Below are positions 1 to 9,519 of a stretch of 64,000 nt of DNA, piece by piece; position 1 is the first letter of the stretch, and every line of letters begins with the position of its first letter. The position numbers were made by a program, and so were the translations under genes. Source of the DNA: Chryseobacterium sp. G0162 (lineage in GTDB: Bacteria > Bacteroidota > Bacteroidia > Flavobacteriales > Weeksellaceae); assembly GCF_003815715.1 (NCBI RefSeq), contig NZ_CP033922.1, positions 3,458,001-3,522,000 on the forward strand, written 5' to 3'. Under the pieces are notes generated by a model that ran no database searches, was not told where the DNA came from, and saw only the letters and a program-made list of their open reading frames with translations.

Positions 1-1
1 A

Positions 2-1540
2 GAGCAGTTTGAAGAAATTTTCACTCCCGATTTGATAGATTTCTTAATCGCATTACACCAGAATTTCAATCATACAAGAATAGCACTTCTGGAAGAACGA
101 AAAAAAACGCAGAAAGAATTCGATCAGGGAATTCTTCCGAAATTTTTGAAGGAAACAGAAGAGATCAGAAATGGAAATTGGGTTTGCGCACCATTGCCGG
201 AAGATTTATTAGACCGAAGAGTAGAAATTACAGGTCCGGTTGACCGTAAAATGATTATTAATGCGCTGAATTCCGGAGCCTTTACCTTCATGGCAGATTT
301 TGAAGATAGTAGCTCGCCGACTTGGGAAAATGGTATGGAGGGACAAATTAATCTTTCCGATGCTATTAATAGAACCATTGATTTTACCAACGAAGCAGGA
401 AAAGCTTATCAGCTGAATGAAAAGACAGCCGTTTTGTTAGTCCGTCCGAGAGGATTACATCTTCCTGAAAAACATATTAAGATTAATGATGAAGAAACAT
501 CAGGATCCCTGATAGATTTTGGAATTTACTTCTTCAAAAATGCAAAAAAGCTTCTGGAAAAGGGAAGTGGTCCATACTTTTATCTTCCGAAATTGGAACA
601 TTATAAAGAAGCAAGGTGGTGGAATGAAGTATTTGTCTTTGCTCAGGAATATTTGGGAATTCCACAAGGAACTATCAAAGCAACGGTTTTAATTGAAACC
701 ATTACAGCCTCATTTCAGATTGATGAAATTTTATATGAATTAAAAGAACACAGTTCCGGTTTGAACTGCGGAAGATGGGACTACATTTTCTCATATATCA
801 AAAAGTTTAGAAACCTTCCGGAATTTATTGTTCCGGACAGAGATCAGGTAACAATGACCTCGCCTTTTATGAGTGCGTATTCAAAAAGAGTGATTGAAGG
901 CTGCCACAAAAGAAATGTTCATGCGATGGGTGGGATGGCAGCGCAAATTCCTGTAAAAAATGATGATGAAGCCAATAATATTGCGTTCGAAAAAGTAAGA
1001 AGCGATAAAGAAAGGGAAGTAAAGAATGGCCATGATGGAACCTGGGTAGCACATCCTGCATTAGTTTCAGTAGCTAAAGATATTTTTGATGAATATATGC
1101 CTTCCAAAAATCAGATCGATAAAAAATTTGAATACAACATACAGGAAAGTAATCTGCTGGAAATCCCGAAAGGTGAAATTACAGAGAAAGGAGTAAGAAA
1201 GAATATCAATGTAGGAATCCTCTATCTCGAAAGCTGGTTGATGGGAACAGGAGCAGCAGCAATTTATAACCTGATGGAAGATGCCGCTACTGCTGAAATT
1301 TCAAGAACACAAATCTGGCAATGGCTGAAAAATGAAGCGGTATTAAGCGACGACAGAACATTAACCAGAAATATGGTTCTTCAATGGGAATCCGAAGAAA
1401 TGGACAATATTGAAAAATATGTGGGAGAAGCCCGTTTTAAAAACGGAAAATTCAACCTTGCCAAAGAATTATTTAATGAATTGATCTTCTCAGAAAATTT
1501 TGAAGAATTTTTAACCCTGAAAGCATATCCTTTTATTTAG
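2..1540 (+). CDS. aceB: Malate synthase A (5' end outside window)
   Basis: Condenses glyoxylate with acetyl-CoA to malate, the second step of the glyoxylate shunt. The family signature is visible as GLNCGRWDYIF, and the conserved C-terminal helix reads GTGAAAIYNLMEDAATAEIS. The reading frame is open from base 2 (EQFEEIFTPDLIDFL) and those residues match the family's N-terminal region, so the TTG at 32 is not the start and the true start lies upstream of the window. Isocitrate lyase follows 118 nt downstream on the same strand, so the two shunt enzymes are adjacent and probably co-expressed. Identification is secure. Confidence 0.96.
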   Translation, partial: EQFEEIFTPDLIDFLIALHQNFNHTRIALLEERKKTQKEFDQGILPKFLKETEEIRNGNWVCAPLPEDLLDRRVEITGPVDRKMIINALNSGAFTFMADFEDSSSPTWENGMEGQINLSDAINRTIDFTNEAGKAYQLNEKTAVLLVRPRGLHLPEKHIKINDEETSGSLIDFGIYFFKNAKKLLEKGSGPYFYLPKLEHYKEARWWNEVFVFAQEYLGIPQGTIKATVLIETITASFQIDEILYELKEHSSGLNCGRWDYIFSYIKKFRNLPEFIVPDRDQVTMTSPFMSAYSKRVIEGCHKRNVHAMGGMAAQIPVKNDDEANNIAFEKVRSDKEREVKNGHDGTWVAHPALVSVAKDIFDEYMPSKNQIDKKFEYNIQESNLLEIPKGEITEKGVRKNINVGILYLESWLMGTGAAAIYNLMEDAATAEISRTQIWQWLKNEAVLSDDRTLTRNMVLQWESEEMDNIEKYVGEARFKNGKFNLAKELFNELIFSENFEEFLTLKAYPFI

Positions 1541-1658
1541 TTTGAGAGTAGAAGACTTGAGTGTTTAAGAGTTTTAATCTTACATCTGTTGATAATCACT
1601 CTAAACCTCGTATCCCGAATCTCGAACCCTATAACTCAACAAACAAAATCCAAATATT

Positions 1659-2939
1659 ATGAAAACAAGACAAGAACAAATCCAGGCTCTAGAGCAAGAT
1701 TGGCTGACAAACCCACGCTGGAATGGTGTAAAAAGACCTTATACCGCAGAAGAAGTTTTAAAACTTCGTGGCTCTTATACTATTGATTATACGATTGCAA
1801 CAGAAATGTCTAAGAAATTCTGGGAGAAATTAAATACTCAGGATTATGTGGCAGGATTGGGAGCATTAACAGGTAATCAGGCTGTGCAGGAAGTGGATGC
1901 CGGTTTAGAAGCAATTTATCTTTCAGGATGGCAGGTAGCAGCAGATGCAAATCTCTCTGGGGAAATGTATCCCGATCAGTCTTTGTATCCAGCGAATTCA
2001 GTACCATCTGTAGTGAAAAAAATCAATAATGCTTTATTAAGAGCAGATCAGGTTCAGTCAGTAAGTGGAGCCGGAGATAAAGAATATCTAGTTCCCATTA
2101 TCGCAGATGCTGAAGCCGGTTTTGGAGGAAACCTGAATGCATTTGAACTGATGAAGCAAATGATTGAAGCAGGAGCTGCCGGTGTACACTTTGAAGATCA
2201 GCTTTCCTCTGCAAAGAAATGTGGACATTTAGGTGGAAAAGTACTGGTGCCTACTCAGGAAGCCATTAATAAATTGATTGCAGCACGCTTGGCCGCTGAT
2301 GTATTGGGAGTTCCAAGTCTTATTATTGCGAGAACAGATGCAGATGCTGCAGACCTACTCACTTCAGATATTGATGACAGAGATAAAAAATTTGTAACAG
2401 GAGAAAGAACTTCCGAAGGATTTTATGTAGTAAGAAATGGAGTAGAACAGGGGATAGACCGAGGATTGTCTTATGCACCTTACGCTGACCTGATCTGGAT
2501 GGAAACTTCAAATCCGGATTTAGAGCAGGCTAAAAGATTTGCCGATGGAATTCATGCAAAGTTTCCCGGAAAAATGCTTGCATATAACTGCTCGCCTTCA
2601 TTCAACTGGGCGGCTAAACTAAGTGTTGAAGAAATGTCTACTTTCCGTGAAGAGTTAGCTAAAATGGGATATAAATTCCAGTTTATTACATTGGCAGGAT
2701 TCCATGCTTTGAATACGGCGATGTTTGAATTGGCTTTAGCCTATAAAGAGAAAGGAATGGCCGGGTATTCAGAACTTCAAGAGCGTGAATTTGCTTTACA
2801 GCAGAAAGGATTCAGGGCTGTAAAACATCAGTCCTTTGTAGGAACAGGATATTTTGATGAGGTTCAGAATATTGTTACCAACGGATCTTCAGCTACCGTA
2901 GCGATGAAAGATTCTACAGAGACGGCTCAGTTTCACTAA
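1659..2939 (+). CDS. aceA: Isocitrate lyase
   Basis: Cleaves isocitrate to glyoxylate and succinate, the first step of the glyoxylate shunt. The catalytic signature KKCGH is at residues 186-190 with active-site Cys188, preceded by the metal/substrate stretch [11 protein letters not shown]. The 426-aa length is normal for the short bacterial form. It follows malate synthase on the same strand and ends before a GU-rich hairpin at 2971-3000. Together the pair lets the cell grow on acetate or fatty acids. Confidence 0.97.
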   Translation: MKTRQEQIQALEQDWLTNPRWNGVKRPYTAEEVLKLRGSYTIDYTIATEMSKKFWEKLNTQDYVAGLGALTGNQAVQEVDAGLEAIYLSGWQVAADANLSGEMYPDQSLYPANSVPSVVKKINNALLRADQVQSVSGAGDKEYLVPIIADAEAGFGGNLNAFELMKQMIEAGAAGVHFEDQLSSAKKCGHLGGKVLVPTQEAINKLIAARLAADVLGVPSLIIARTDADAADLLTSDIDDRDKKFVTGERTSEGFYVVRNGVEQGIDRGLSYAPYADLIWMETSNPDLEQAKRFADGIHAKFPGKMLAYNCSPSFNWAAKLSVEEMSTFREELAKMGYKFQFITLAGFHALNTAMFELALAYKEKGMAGYSELQEREFALQQKGFRAVKHQSFVGTGYFDEVQNIVTNGSSATVAMKDSTETAQFH

Positions 2940-2970
2940 AGCTCAGTTTTTTGCATTATACATATTATCG

Positions 2971-3000
2971 AAGCTCTTCTCAATTTTTGGGGAGGGCTTT
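2971..3000 (+). terminator. Probable terminator after aceA
   Basis: Arms AAGCTCTTCTC and GGGGAGGGCTT pair with several G-U wobbles around an AATTTTT loop, 31 nt after the aceA stop. The U-tract is weak (TTTATG). Confidence 0.5.
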
Positions 3001-3166
3001 ATGTTGAAGGAACTTTTGGTGATGAATGTTTTTGTATGATTTTTACACTGTTTTTGAATAGTTTTTATACTTTAAGTAAGGCTAAAAAATGAGGATGACC
3101 TTAAATGAAAAATTATACTATATTTGGACACGGAAAAAAAGAATTTTCGAAAAAGTATATATTATA

Positions 3167-3742
3167 ATGAAACTAATTAAATTATTTTTTATTGCAGCAG
3201 GATTAACTTTAACGGCTAATACTGTAAATGCTCAACAGAAGATCGGAAGTGTAAATACTGCAGATATTTTTGACAATATGGCTGAAGTAAAAACAGCTGG
3301 CGAATCTATTGATAATCTGACTAAAACAAAACAGTCTGAAATTGACAAACTGATTAATGAATATCAGACAAAGCTGAAAGTAGCACAGGATAAAGAAAAA
3401 ACATTCAACGATACTAATAAAGAAGCTTTAACTAAAGAACTGATTGCAGCACAGACGGAATTAGACAATTTGGGTAAAAAAATTGAAGAGGCAAGAGCAC
3501 AGGCAGCTAAAGAAATTTCTGCTAAGCAGGGCGAACTGTTTACTCCAATACAACAAAAAATAAAAACAGCTATTTTTACAGTGTCGAAAGAAAGAAACTT
3601 AAGCTTTGTATTTGATATTGCCACGCAGGGAAGTAACCTTGTTTACACAGATGAAAGTGAAGATATTACTGCACAAGTAAAAGCAAAATTAGGAGCTACA
3701 GCAACAACTTCTAAACCTGCAGCAGGAAAAGCTAAAAAATAA
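3167..3742 (+). CDS. OmpH/Skp-family periplasmic chaperone
   Basis: Predicted periplasmic holdase for outer-membrane proteins. The 191-aa product starts with a clear signal peptide (MKLIKLFFIAAGLTLTANT, cleavage after NAQ), then IGSVNTADIFDNM, then a long Glu/Lys/Ala-rich coiled coil typical of Skp tentacles, and a short Lys/Ala-rich tail. I chose ATG 3167 because the in-frame ATG 78 nt upstream adds a basic 26-residue extension ahead of the signal peptide. It stands alone between two terminators. Confidence 0.85.
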   Translation: MKLIKLFFIAAGLTLTANTVNAQQKIGSVNTADIFDNMAEVKTAGESIDNLTKTKQSEIDKLINEYQTKLKVAQDKEKTFNDTNKEALTKELIAAQTELDNLGKKIEEARAQAAKEISAKQGELFTPIQQKIKTAIFTVSKERNLSFVFDIATQGSNLVYTDESEDITAQVKAKLGATATTSKPAAGKAKK

Positions 3743-3765
3743 TTTCAATGTATTGAATACTATAA

Positions 3766-3799
3766 AACGGAATCAGATTTATCTGGTTCCGTTTTTCTT
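3766..3799 (+). terminator. Rho-independent terminator
   Basis: Arms AACGGAATCAGAT and ATCTGGTTCCGTT (one G-U pair) with a 2-nt apex are followed by TTTTCTTT, just after the Skp-like gene. Confidence 0.85.
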
Positions 3800-3855
3800 T
3801 ACCATAAATAGTTTTTTTTGCACGGAAAGCATTGGAAATCTTTTATTTTAAATCA

Positions 3856-3863
3856 TAAATTTG
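3856..3863 (+). promoter_or_regulatory. -7 promoter box
   Basis: TAAATTTG matches the Bacteroidota consensus TAnnTTTG 18 nt before the ATG at 3882. It overlaps the alternative upstream TTG, which supports the ATG as start. Confidence 0.6.
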
Positions 3864-3881
3864 GGTAAATATTTCAACAAG

Positions 3882-4283
3882 ATGGATTTAGTGTATGAAA
3901 AACAGATTAAAGTGACAGAACAACATATCGATCAGAATAACCACGTCAATAACGTGCAATATGTACATTGGGTAGAAGAAGTAGCAGCAGAACACTGGAA
4001 TCTTTTAAAACAGAAAACTGAATATGAGAATGATGCCTGGATGCTTCTGGATCATCATATTCGTTACAAAAAACAAGTATATCTCAATGATATAATTACA
4101 GTAAAAACTTATCCGCAAAACCCGGAAGGAGCTAAGCAGCCAAGGAAAGTAGAATTCTATTGTAATGACGAACTGGTAGTGGATTCAAGTACACTTTGGG
4201 TGCTATTTGATACAAATGCAAAGAAGATTAAGAGGCTGGAAAACAATTGGCTGGAAAAATTAAAAAAGCAGAGTGAAGAATAA
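3882..4283 (+). CDS. Acyl-CoA thioesterase, hotdog fold
   Basis: Small single-domain hotdog protein of the 4-hydroxybenzoyl-CoA thioesterase/YbgC type, 133 aa. The N-terminal stretch DQNNHVNNVQYVHWVEE contains the Asp and the HVNN turn typical of the active site. Likely hydrolyses a short or branched acyl-CoA; the substrate cannot be told from sequence. ATG 3882 is preferred to a TTG seven codons earlier because that TTG lies inside the -7 box. The next gene overlaps its end by 11 nt. Confidence 0.82.
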   Translation: MDLVYEKQIKVTEQHIDQNNHVNNVQYVHWVEEVAAEHWNLLKQKTEYENDAWMLLDHHIRYKKQVYLNDIITVKTYPQNPEGAKQPRKVEFYCNDELVVDSSTLWVLFDTNAKKIKRLENNWLEKLKKQSEE

Positions 4284-4656
4284 ATTAAGAAAAATAATTA
4301 TAAATCAGAGAGCGTATTTATATTCTGTTACCGATCAATTTCATGCCGAAACGGAAACCAATACGCTTACTGTAAAGATATTTTTAAATGGTGAAAAACA
4401 GGCTCCCTTAATCATTGATTTTCTAACCTTTGATGATTATATTATGGGGCAGCCTCTGAAATCGGGAATCAGTTTGATGAATACCAAAACAAATTCCATA
4501 GAAGTGGTCAATATCAATGAACCCCAATATATACATCAATTTATTTTACAGGGAATAGAAAAGGGTTGGACCGGAAAGAATAAGATAGAGAAACAAAATG
4601 GATTGAATTATTTAGCTGAGTTAGGGTACAAAATTGAACCATTACAGCCTAATTGA
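4273..4656 (+). CDS. Hypothetical protein, translationally coupled to thioesterase
   Basis: 127-aa soluble protein that I do not recognise. It starts at a GTG inside the last codons of the thioesterase gene (11-nt overlap), which suggests coupled translation. It begins KNKLRKIIINQRAYLYSV and is predicted to be mostly beta strand with a short C-terminal helical part (GWTGKNKIEKQNGLNYLAELGY). No signal peptide, membrane segment or metal motif is visible. Confidence 0.65.
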   Translation: MKNKLRKIIINQRAYLYSVTDQFHAETETNTLTVKIFLNGEKQAPLIIDFLTFDDYIMGQPLKSGISLMNTKTNSIEVVNINEPQYIHQFILQGIEKGWTGKNKIEKQNGLNYLAELGYKIEPLQPN

Positions 4657-4745
4657 AATTTACCGAATCATTTATCAAAAAAATAAAAAAAGATTGTAAC
4701 ATAATAAAGTTTTTTGTTGTCTTATGAATAATAGATGAACAAAGA

Positions 4746-6188
4746 ATGAAACAATCCATTTTAACAGCTATATTTTTTAATGTATCCATTTTAGGATTCA
4801 GCCAGACAGCAGAACAGTCAAAAGCAATTGACAGCTATATAAAAGATGTTATCAAAATCAATGAAATTCCCGGAATGGCCGTAGGAATTGTAAAAAATGA
4901 TAAGGTAACATTCCAGCAATACTACGGGCGTGAAAACCTGGAAAGTGATAAAAAAGTGGATTCCAAGTCCATGTTCAGGATATACTCCAATACAAAGCTG
5001 GTTGCTAATATTGGCCTTTTTAAACTTATTGAGGAAGGAAAATTGTCAGTAGATGATAAGATTTCAAAATTTATAGGCAATCTGCCAAAAGACTGGCAAA
5101 ATATCCAGGTTAAGAATCTTCTTTCCCATTCTTCGGGACTTCCGGATATGGCTGATGTTAAAGATTTCTCAGAAAAAGCAACCCATAGTGAAGTCATTAG
5201 CCGTTTGTCTAAGGAAAAAAATGAATTTGAAGCTGGGGACCATTATCGGTACAATCAGACGAATTATCTGTTGATTACCATGATTATTGAAAAAATAACA
5301 GGAAAGACTTTTGAAGAGTATATTTTGGAAAACCAATTCCCGGACTCTCATAATCAGGTGGTTTTTTCATCCAATTCTATTGAGAAAATCCCTAATAGAG
5401 TAGGGAAATACAATTATAATCCGGAGAAGAAGCAGTATGAGAAATTAACCTCTATCGATGGAGTGAGATCTCATTCAGCGAATGGTTTGGCGGTTACACT
5501 TCCCGCTTTTTTACAGTGGAGCATCCATTTCAGTAAAAATGATTTTGTGAAACCGGAAACAAAAAAGATGATGTGGAAACCATTCCATTATAAAAATAAT
5601 GACTGGGAATTCGGGCATGGTTGGGAAATTACAGATAACAATAATACAAAGTCATATGGTTTTTCTGGAGGAAATGTAAGTGCCTACAGTATTTTTCCGG
5701 ATAGAAATTTGGCAATTGTTGTCATGTATAATGCAAATAAGGGATTTCCTGTGATGTATCAAATGGTGAATCATATTGCAGGAATTATAGATAAAAACCT
5801 GATGAATCCTTATATGCTGGCTGAAGAAATCACGATTGCAGAGCCTTTTGTTCATCCCAATCTGAAGAAGGAAATATATGGATACAGAATAGAAAATGAC
5901 CAACTGATTTTTTCCTATCAATATCCTGAAAATTCTAGTACGGAATTCATTAAAAATATTTCTGTAGCAGGTGCATTTAACAATTGGAATATGAATGATC
6001 CTTCTTATCAGATGACTCCAAAAAAGGATAATGTCTTCGAGGTTGCATTGCCAAAATCCCAGTTTGAAAAAGGAAAAACTTATGGTTTTAAGTTTGTGAT
6101 GAACAAAAATGGGTGGCTTACTATTCCTTACAATGCAGCCAATACCGACGGAACTCAGGATAATAATTTAGTCCTAACAATTGATTAA
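4746..6188 (+). CDS. Secreted serine hydrolase (beta-lactamase/PBP fold) with C-terminal CBM48-like domain
   Basis: 480-aa exported protein with signal peptide ending around FSQ. Residues about 25-350 form a class C beta-lactamase-type domain: SxxK is SNTK in MFRIYSNTKL, and the third motif reads YGFSGGNVSAYSIFPD. The usual Y-x-N second motif appears as Tyr-Asn-Gln (RYNQTNYLL). The last ~85 residues (from NISVAGAFNNWN) look like an AMPK/CBM48 glycogen-binding fold. Likely a periplasmic or cell-surface esterase/peptidase rather than a true beta-lactamase. The erythromycin-esterase-like gene follows after 30 nt and may be in the same operon. Confidence 0.82.
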   Translation: MKQSILTAIFFNVSILGFSQTAEQSKAIDSYIKDVIKINEIPGMAVGIVKNDKVTFQQYYGRENLESDKKVDSKSMFRIYSNTKLVANIGLFKLIEEGKLSVDDKISKFIGNLPKDWQNIQVKNLLSHSSGLPDMADVKDFSEKATHSEVISRLSKEKNEFEAGDHYRYNQTNYLLITMIIEKITGKTFEEYILENQFPDSHNQVVFSSNSIEKIPNRVGKYNYNPEKKQYEKLTSIDGVRSHSANGLAVTLPAFLQWSIHFSKNDFVKPETKKMMWKPFHYKNNDWEFGHGWEITDNNNTKSYGFSGGNVSAYSIFPDRNLAIVVMYNANKGFPVMYQMVNHIAGIIDKNLMNPYMLAEEITIAEPFVHPNLKKEIYGYRIENDQLIFSYQYPENSSTEFIKNISVAGAFNNWNMNDPSYQMTPKKDNVFEVALPKSQFEKGKTYGFKFVMNKNGWLTIPYNAANTDGTQDNNLVLTID

Positions 6189-6218
6189 AAAGGGTTTAAA
6201 AATTTTAAAATATATTAT

Positions 6219-7478
6219 ATGTTAAATAGATACTTAATGATAGTCTTTCTATCATCTTCCTTAATGGTTTTTTCACAAAATACTAAAAACGAAATTCAAG
6301 TTCCCAAACAGTTTACAGATCATAAAAATATGGCTAAAGCTATAAAAAATATCGGTGAACAACTGAAGGATCATACCATAGTCGGACTGGGAGAAGGAAC
6401 ACACGGAACCAAAGAGTTTAATGAAATTAGAAGTGAGATATCAAAACAGTTAATTGGTAAAAATGATTTTAAAATTATAGCATTTGAAAGTGCCTATGGG
6501 GATGCTTCTTTTCTGAATGAAGCTGTTAACTCGGAAGTTGATTTAAATATGGCCTTAAAAAAATATATAACTTCCATCTGGCAGACAAAAGAAATCTACA
6601 ATCTGTTGACTTGGATCAGAGATTATAATAAAAATCATAAAGACAAAGTAATTATTTCCGGGTTCGATACAGATGTTCTGACAAATAGTGCGGAAATTTT
6701 GAAGAAATCTGTTGGTTTAGGAGAAGAATACACCGCGATAGCAAATGAGATTAAACTAAAAGCCGGGTCACAGGATGAAATGTGGGAAAAACAGAATGAC
6801 CCTTCTTTTAAATTAGACATGAAAGCAGTCATAAAAAATGGAACAGAAGGATTTTTATTAGTTAAAAAAGTAGACAGTTTGTATGGAAAAAAAATGGATC
6901 AGAGCTCAAAACTGGCTTTATACAACCTTGAACAAGGGTTTAAAATTCCTTATGAAGCAAGTAAAAAAAATTATGATGTTTCCAGAGACCTTATTATGGC
7001 TGAAATGATCGGGAAGATTCAAACTACCTATAATAAAAAAATGATTCTTTTTGCCCATAACGGTCATATTGCTCTCAAACCGGTTCTGGTAGATGGAATG
7101 GGGGGATACATTAAAGAAAAATATGGAAAAAAGTATTATGCATTAGCAACTTCTACCTCTTTTGGAAACTACAGTGCTACCACTGATCCACGTGCAGTGA
7201 AAAGTAATAAATATACATCATATCAACTCCCAAATCCATTGGAAAACAGTTGGGAGGTGAAGCTGGGGAATCATCATTATGAAAATTATTTTGTGAATTT
7301 TAATGAAAGCTCAGAAAAAATATACGGACAAGCTTTTAAAATGAGATTTGTAGGGTATGGTCCTATCACTCCTGCAACAGAGAAATTTACAATCACAGAG
7401 CCTCTAAAGCTTAATGAGTGTTTTGATGGAATTGTTTTCATAAAACAAACCAATGCCTCAGAACATTTAGTGAATTAA
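6219..7478 (+). CDS. Erythromycin esterase-like protein, secreted
   Basis: 419-aa member of the erythromycin-esterase family (Ere/succinoglycan biosynthesis type). Family residues are present: GLGEGTHGTKEF holds the conserved Glu and His, and FAHNGHI the second His region. It has a signal peptide (hydrophobic core LMIVFLSSSLMVF, then SQN), unlike cytoplasmic EreA/EreB resistance enzymes. It could hydrolyse another ester, and macrolide resistance should not be assumed. Probable operon partner of the upstream serine hydrolase. Confidence 0.85.
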   Translation: MLNRYLMIVFLSSSLMVFSQNTKNEIQVPKQFTDHKNMAKAIKNIGEQLKDHTIVGLGEGTHGTKEFNEIRSEISKQLIGKNDFKIIAFESAYGDASFLNEAVNSEVDLNMALKKYITSIWQTKEIYNLLTWIRDYNKNHKDKVIISGFDTDVLTNSAEILKKSVGLGEEYTAIANEIKLKAGSQDEMWEKQNDPSFKLDMKAVIKNGTEGFLLVKKVDSLYGKKMDQSSKLALYNLEQGFKIPYEASKKNYDVSRDLIMAEMIGKIQTTYNKKMILFAHNGHIALKPVLVDGMGGYIKEKYGKKYYALATSTSFGNYSATTDPRAVKSNKYTSYQLPNPLENSWEVKLGNHHYENYFVNFNESSEKIYGQAFKMRFVGYGPITPATEKFTITEPLKLNECFDGIVFIKQTNASEHLVN

Positions 7479-7587
7479 TTAAGTTTTAATTGACTTTCAA
7501 AAATATCGATTTAATTAATAACCATATTGAAATAAGTCCTGTCAAATTCTATAATATCTTGCAGAGTATACAGTAAATCTCTTTATC

Positions 7588-7713
7588 TCATCGAACCCCG
7601 TAGTCTATTAACCATTGGACAAACAGGCTCGTATCTCTAGGTTTATGGAAGTGATTGCTACAATCTTCTTCGCTTCTAAAATACGCCGTAAAACTAAATG
7701 TGTCTATTGTAAA
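7588..7713 (-). pseudogene. Possible decayed coding remnant
   Basis: The 305-nt gap between convergent genes (7479-7783) holds no intact gene. On the minus strand one frame, open to the TGA at 7588-7590 and without a start codon, reads in part FSFTAYFRSEEDCSNHF. This has protein-like composition and vaguely recalls the N-terminus of IS1595-type transposases. The resemblance is from memory and weak. Confidence 0.25.
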
Positions 7714-7783
7714 TTATTGATTAATAATTAAATATGAAAATATTATTATCAATTATGGATATTCAGGCAAGTATAAGTTCTTT

Positions 7784-9250
7784 CTATAAGTTCATTAAAA
7801 ATTCGTTTAGGTCCACAGAAGATTTCACATTTAGTTTTTTACGGATACGGTATTTTCTGTTTTCCACTGTACGGATGGATGCATGGGTGTAGTAAGCTAT
7901 TTCTTTTGCGGTAAAGTTCAGATGCATCATAGCGCAGCATTTAAGATCATCGGAAGTCAGTTCCGGGGCAATTGTTTCCAGTTTTTTGAAAAGATCAGGA
8001 TAAAGTTCCTTGTATTTTTTTAAGAAAACGGGCTGATCCTCTCTGGCATAGCGCAAAATGTCATCTATAGAATCCTTTTGGATCTCATCCTCCAATGTAT
8101 TGATCTTGTTTTGTTTTTCTTGGATTATTTCTTCTTTTTCCCTGGTAGTAAGCTTCAGCTTATATAGACGTCTGTAATATCTTATCAGTATAAAGAGGAA
8201 TATCAATAATAAAAGAATGGAGACACCGGTAACAATAAGATACTTTCTTTTTTCTCTGAGCTGCTTATCCTTCGCATCTTTTTCAAGGGAATTTAATACT
8301 GTTTCCTGTTCTGAAATATTTATTACTCTTAGGCTATCGTTTAATTTTTCGGCATTTTCATCAGCAATCTTATAATTCTCAAAGTCATTTTTTGCTTTAT
8401 AAGATGCTTTCAGGGCATTATAAATATCTGCTAAAAATTTTTTATCGCCTATCGCCATAGCAGACTTTAAAGCTTTCAGTTGATAGATTATTGCACTATC
8501 CTGCTTATTTTGATTGTGATAAATTTCTCCAAATCCCATATTGATATGAGCGCTGATATAATTATCTTCGGCACCATTGAGTGTTGTTATTGCTTTTCTC
8601 AGTAGTTTTTTTGCCTGCTCACCATTTCCCTTATAGTTTTCGATGCGGCTCCGGCCTATGTATGCCATACGAAGTGTTCTTTTGTCCCCGGAAAGTTCTG
8701 CTTCTTTAAGAGATTGCATAGAATAGCGGTCTTCTTTATCCTGGTTATTGGCATACATTGAAATCTGTAGTCCCTGTGCATAGAGCTGGGCTTTGGTTTT
8801 GTGGTCGTCCGGGGCCAGTTCTTTTACTGCCTCATCCAATAAGCTGAATGCTCGATTTGTAAATCCACGTCTGGAATATACCATAGCAAGCAGTCCCATA
8901 GCTTTTGCTTTGATCGTTTTATTATTATATTTCTCGGCTTCTTCAATCGCTCTTTGAGAATAAATACTGGAACTGTCATTTTTATTGGTAAAATAAAAGC
9001 AATAAGCTTGATAATACAGACATTCGGTAGCAACATCTCTGATGTTTTCTTGTATCGCTTTTTTGCGTAATGTTTCAAACTTATCAATATATTTCTTGGG
9101 AGCATCACCAAAATCTTTGGCATACTGCATCAGTTCTTTTTTATACTGCTCTTGTTTATCAGGTATTGTATTTTCAGACTGATATGCTTTTACAACGCAC
9201 AGGAAAAAAAGAAAAAAAACGAATATTATTTTATACGCCTGGTTTTTCAT
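7784..9250 (-). CDS. Membrane TPR protein with C-terminal LuxR-type HTH
   Basis: 488-aa regulator of a type common in Bacteroidota. It has an N-terminal signal/anchor (KIIFVFFLFFLCVVKAY), then periplasmic tetratricopeptide-like helices (about 40-330), one membrane span (YLIVTGVSILLLLIFLFIL), a cytoplasmic coiled coil, and a LuxR/GerE HTH at the end (ELTSDDLKCCAMMHLNFTAK, then IAYYTHASIRTVENRKYRIR). The architecture implies that a periplasmic signal is passed to DNA through one protein. The target is unknown. No neighbour on its strand suggests an operon. Confidence 0.85.
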   Translation of the reverse strand: MKNQAYKIIFVFFLFFLCVVKAYQSENTIPDKQEQYKKELMQYAKDFGDAPKKYIDKFETLRKKAIQENIRDVATECLYYQAYCFYFTNKNDSSSIYSQRAIEEAEKYNNKTIKAKAMGLLAMVYSRRGFTNRAFSLLDEAVKELAPDDHKTKAQLYAQGLQISMYANNQDKEDRYSMQSLKEAELSGDKRTLRMAYIGRSRIENYKGNGEQAKKLLRKAITTLNGAEDNYISAHINMGFGEIYHNQNKQDSAIIYQLKALKSAMAIGDKKFLADIYNALKASYKAKNDFENYKIADENAEKLNDSLRVINISEQETVLNSLEKDAKDKQLREKRKYLIVTGVSILLLLIFLFILIRYYRRLYKLKLTTREKEEIIQEKQNKINTLEDEIQKDSIDDILRYAREDQPVFLKKYKELYPDLFKKLETIAPELTSDDLKCCAMMHLNFTAKEIAYYTHASIRTVENRKYRIRKKLNVKSSVDLNEFLMNL

Positions 9251-9507
9251 TGTATTAAGAATTTAAATTTCAATAAATAAACCAATAGTCTTTCGGGAAC
9301 TGTAATTAAAATACTTTTAAGAAATCAATTCTGATCAAGATTATTACATACTTCAAAGTTAATTATTTAAAAAATAATAATCAATCCCTTCTTTGGTATT
9401 ACTACGGGATATATATTGTAAAAAAGGCTCCGAATTATGAGTATGGTCAGGTAAAATATAAGGATTTTTCTTTTCCGAACATCATTTTACACTCATCTCA
9501 AATTCCT

Positions 9508-9515
9508 TATCTTTG
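9508..9515 (+). promoter_or_regulatory. -7 promoter box of queD, 4 nt before ATG
   Basis: TATCTTTG followed by CACT and then the ATG at 9520. This spacing places the expected transcription start at the start codon itself. Confidence 0.65.
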
Positions 9516-9519
9516 CACT

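Noticed and set aside
32..1540. TTG start for malate synthase at 32
   Set aside because: The frame is open back to base 2 with residues matching the family, so the gene simply starts outside the window.
1589..1786. 65-codon frame overlapping the start of isocitrate lyase
   Set aside because: It overlaps the lyase in another frame and matches no known start region; the lyase start at 1659 is clear.
6219..7478. Macrolide resistance gene
   Set aside because: The family matches Ere-type esterases, but the protein has a signal peptide and no mobile context, so a resistance role is not supported.
9360..9507. preQ1 riboswitch upstream of queD
   Set aside because: No aptamer-like pseudoknot is visible, and the promoter box lies only 4 nt before the ATG, leaving no leader.
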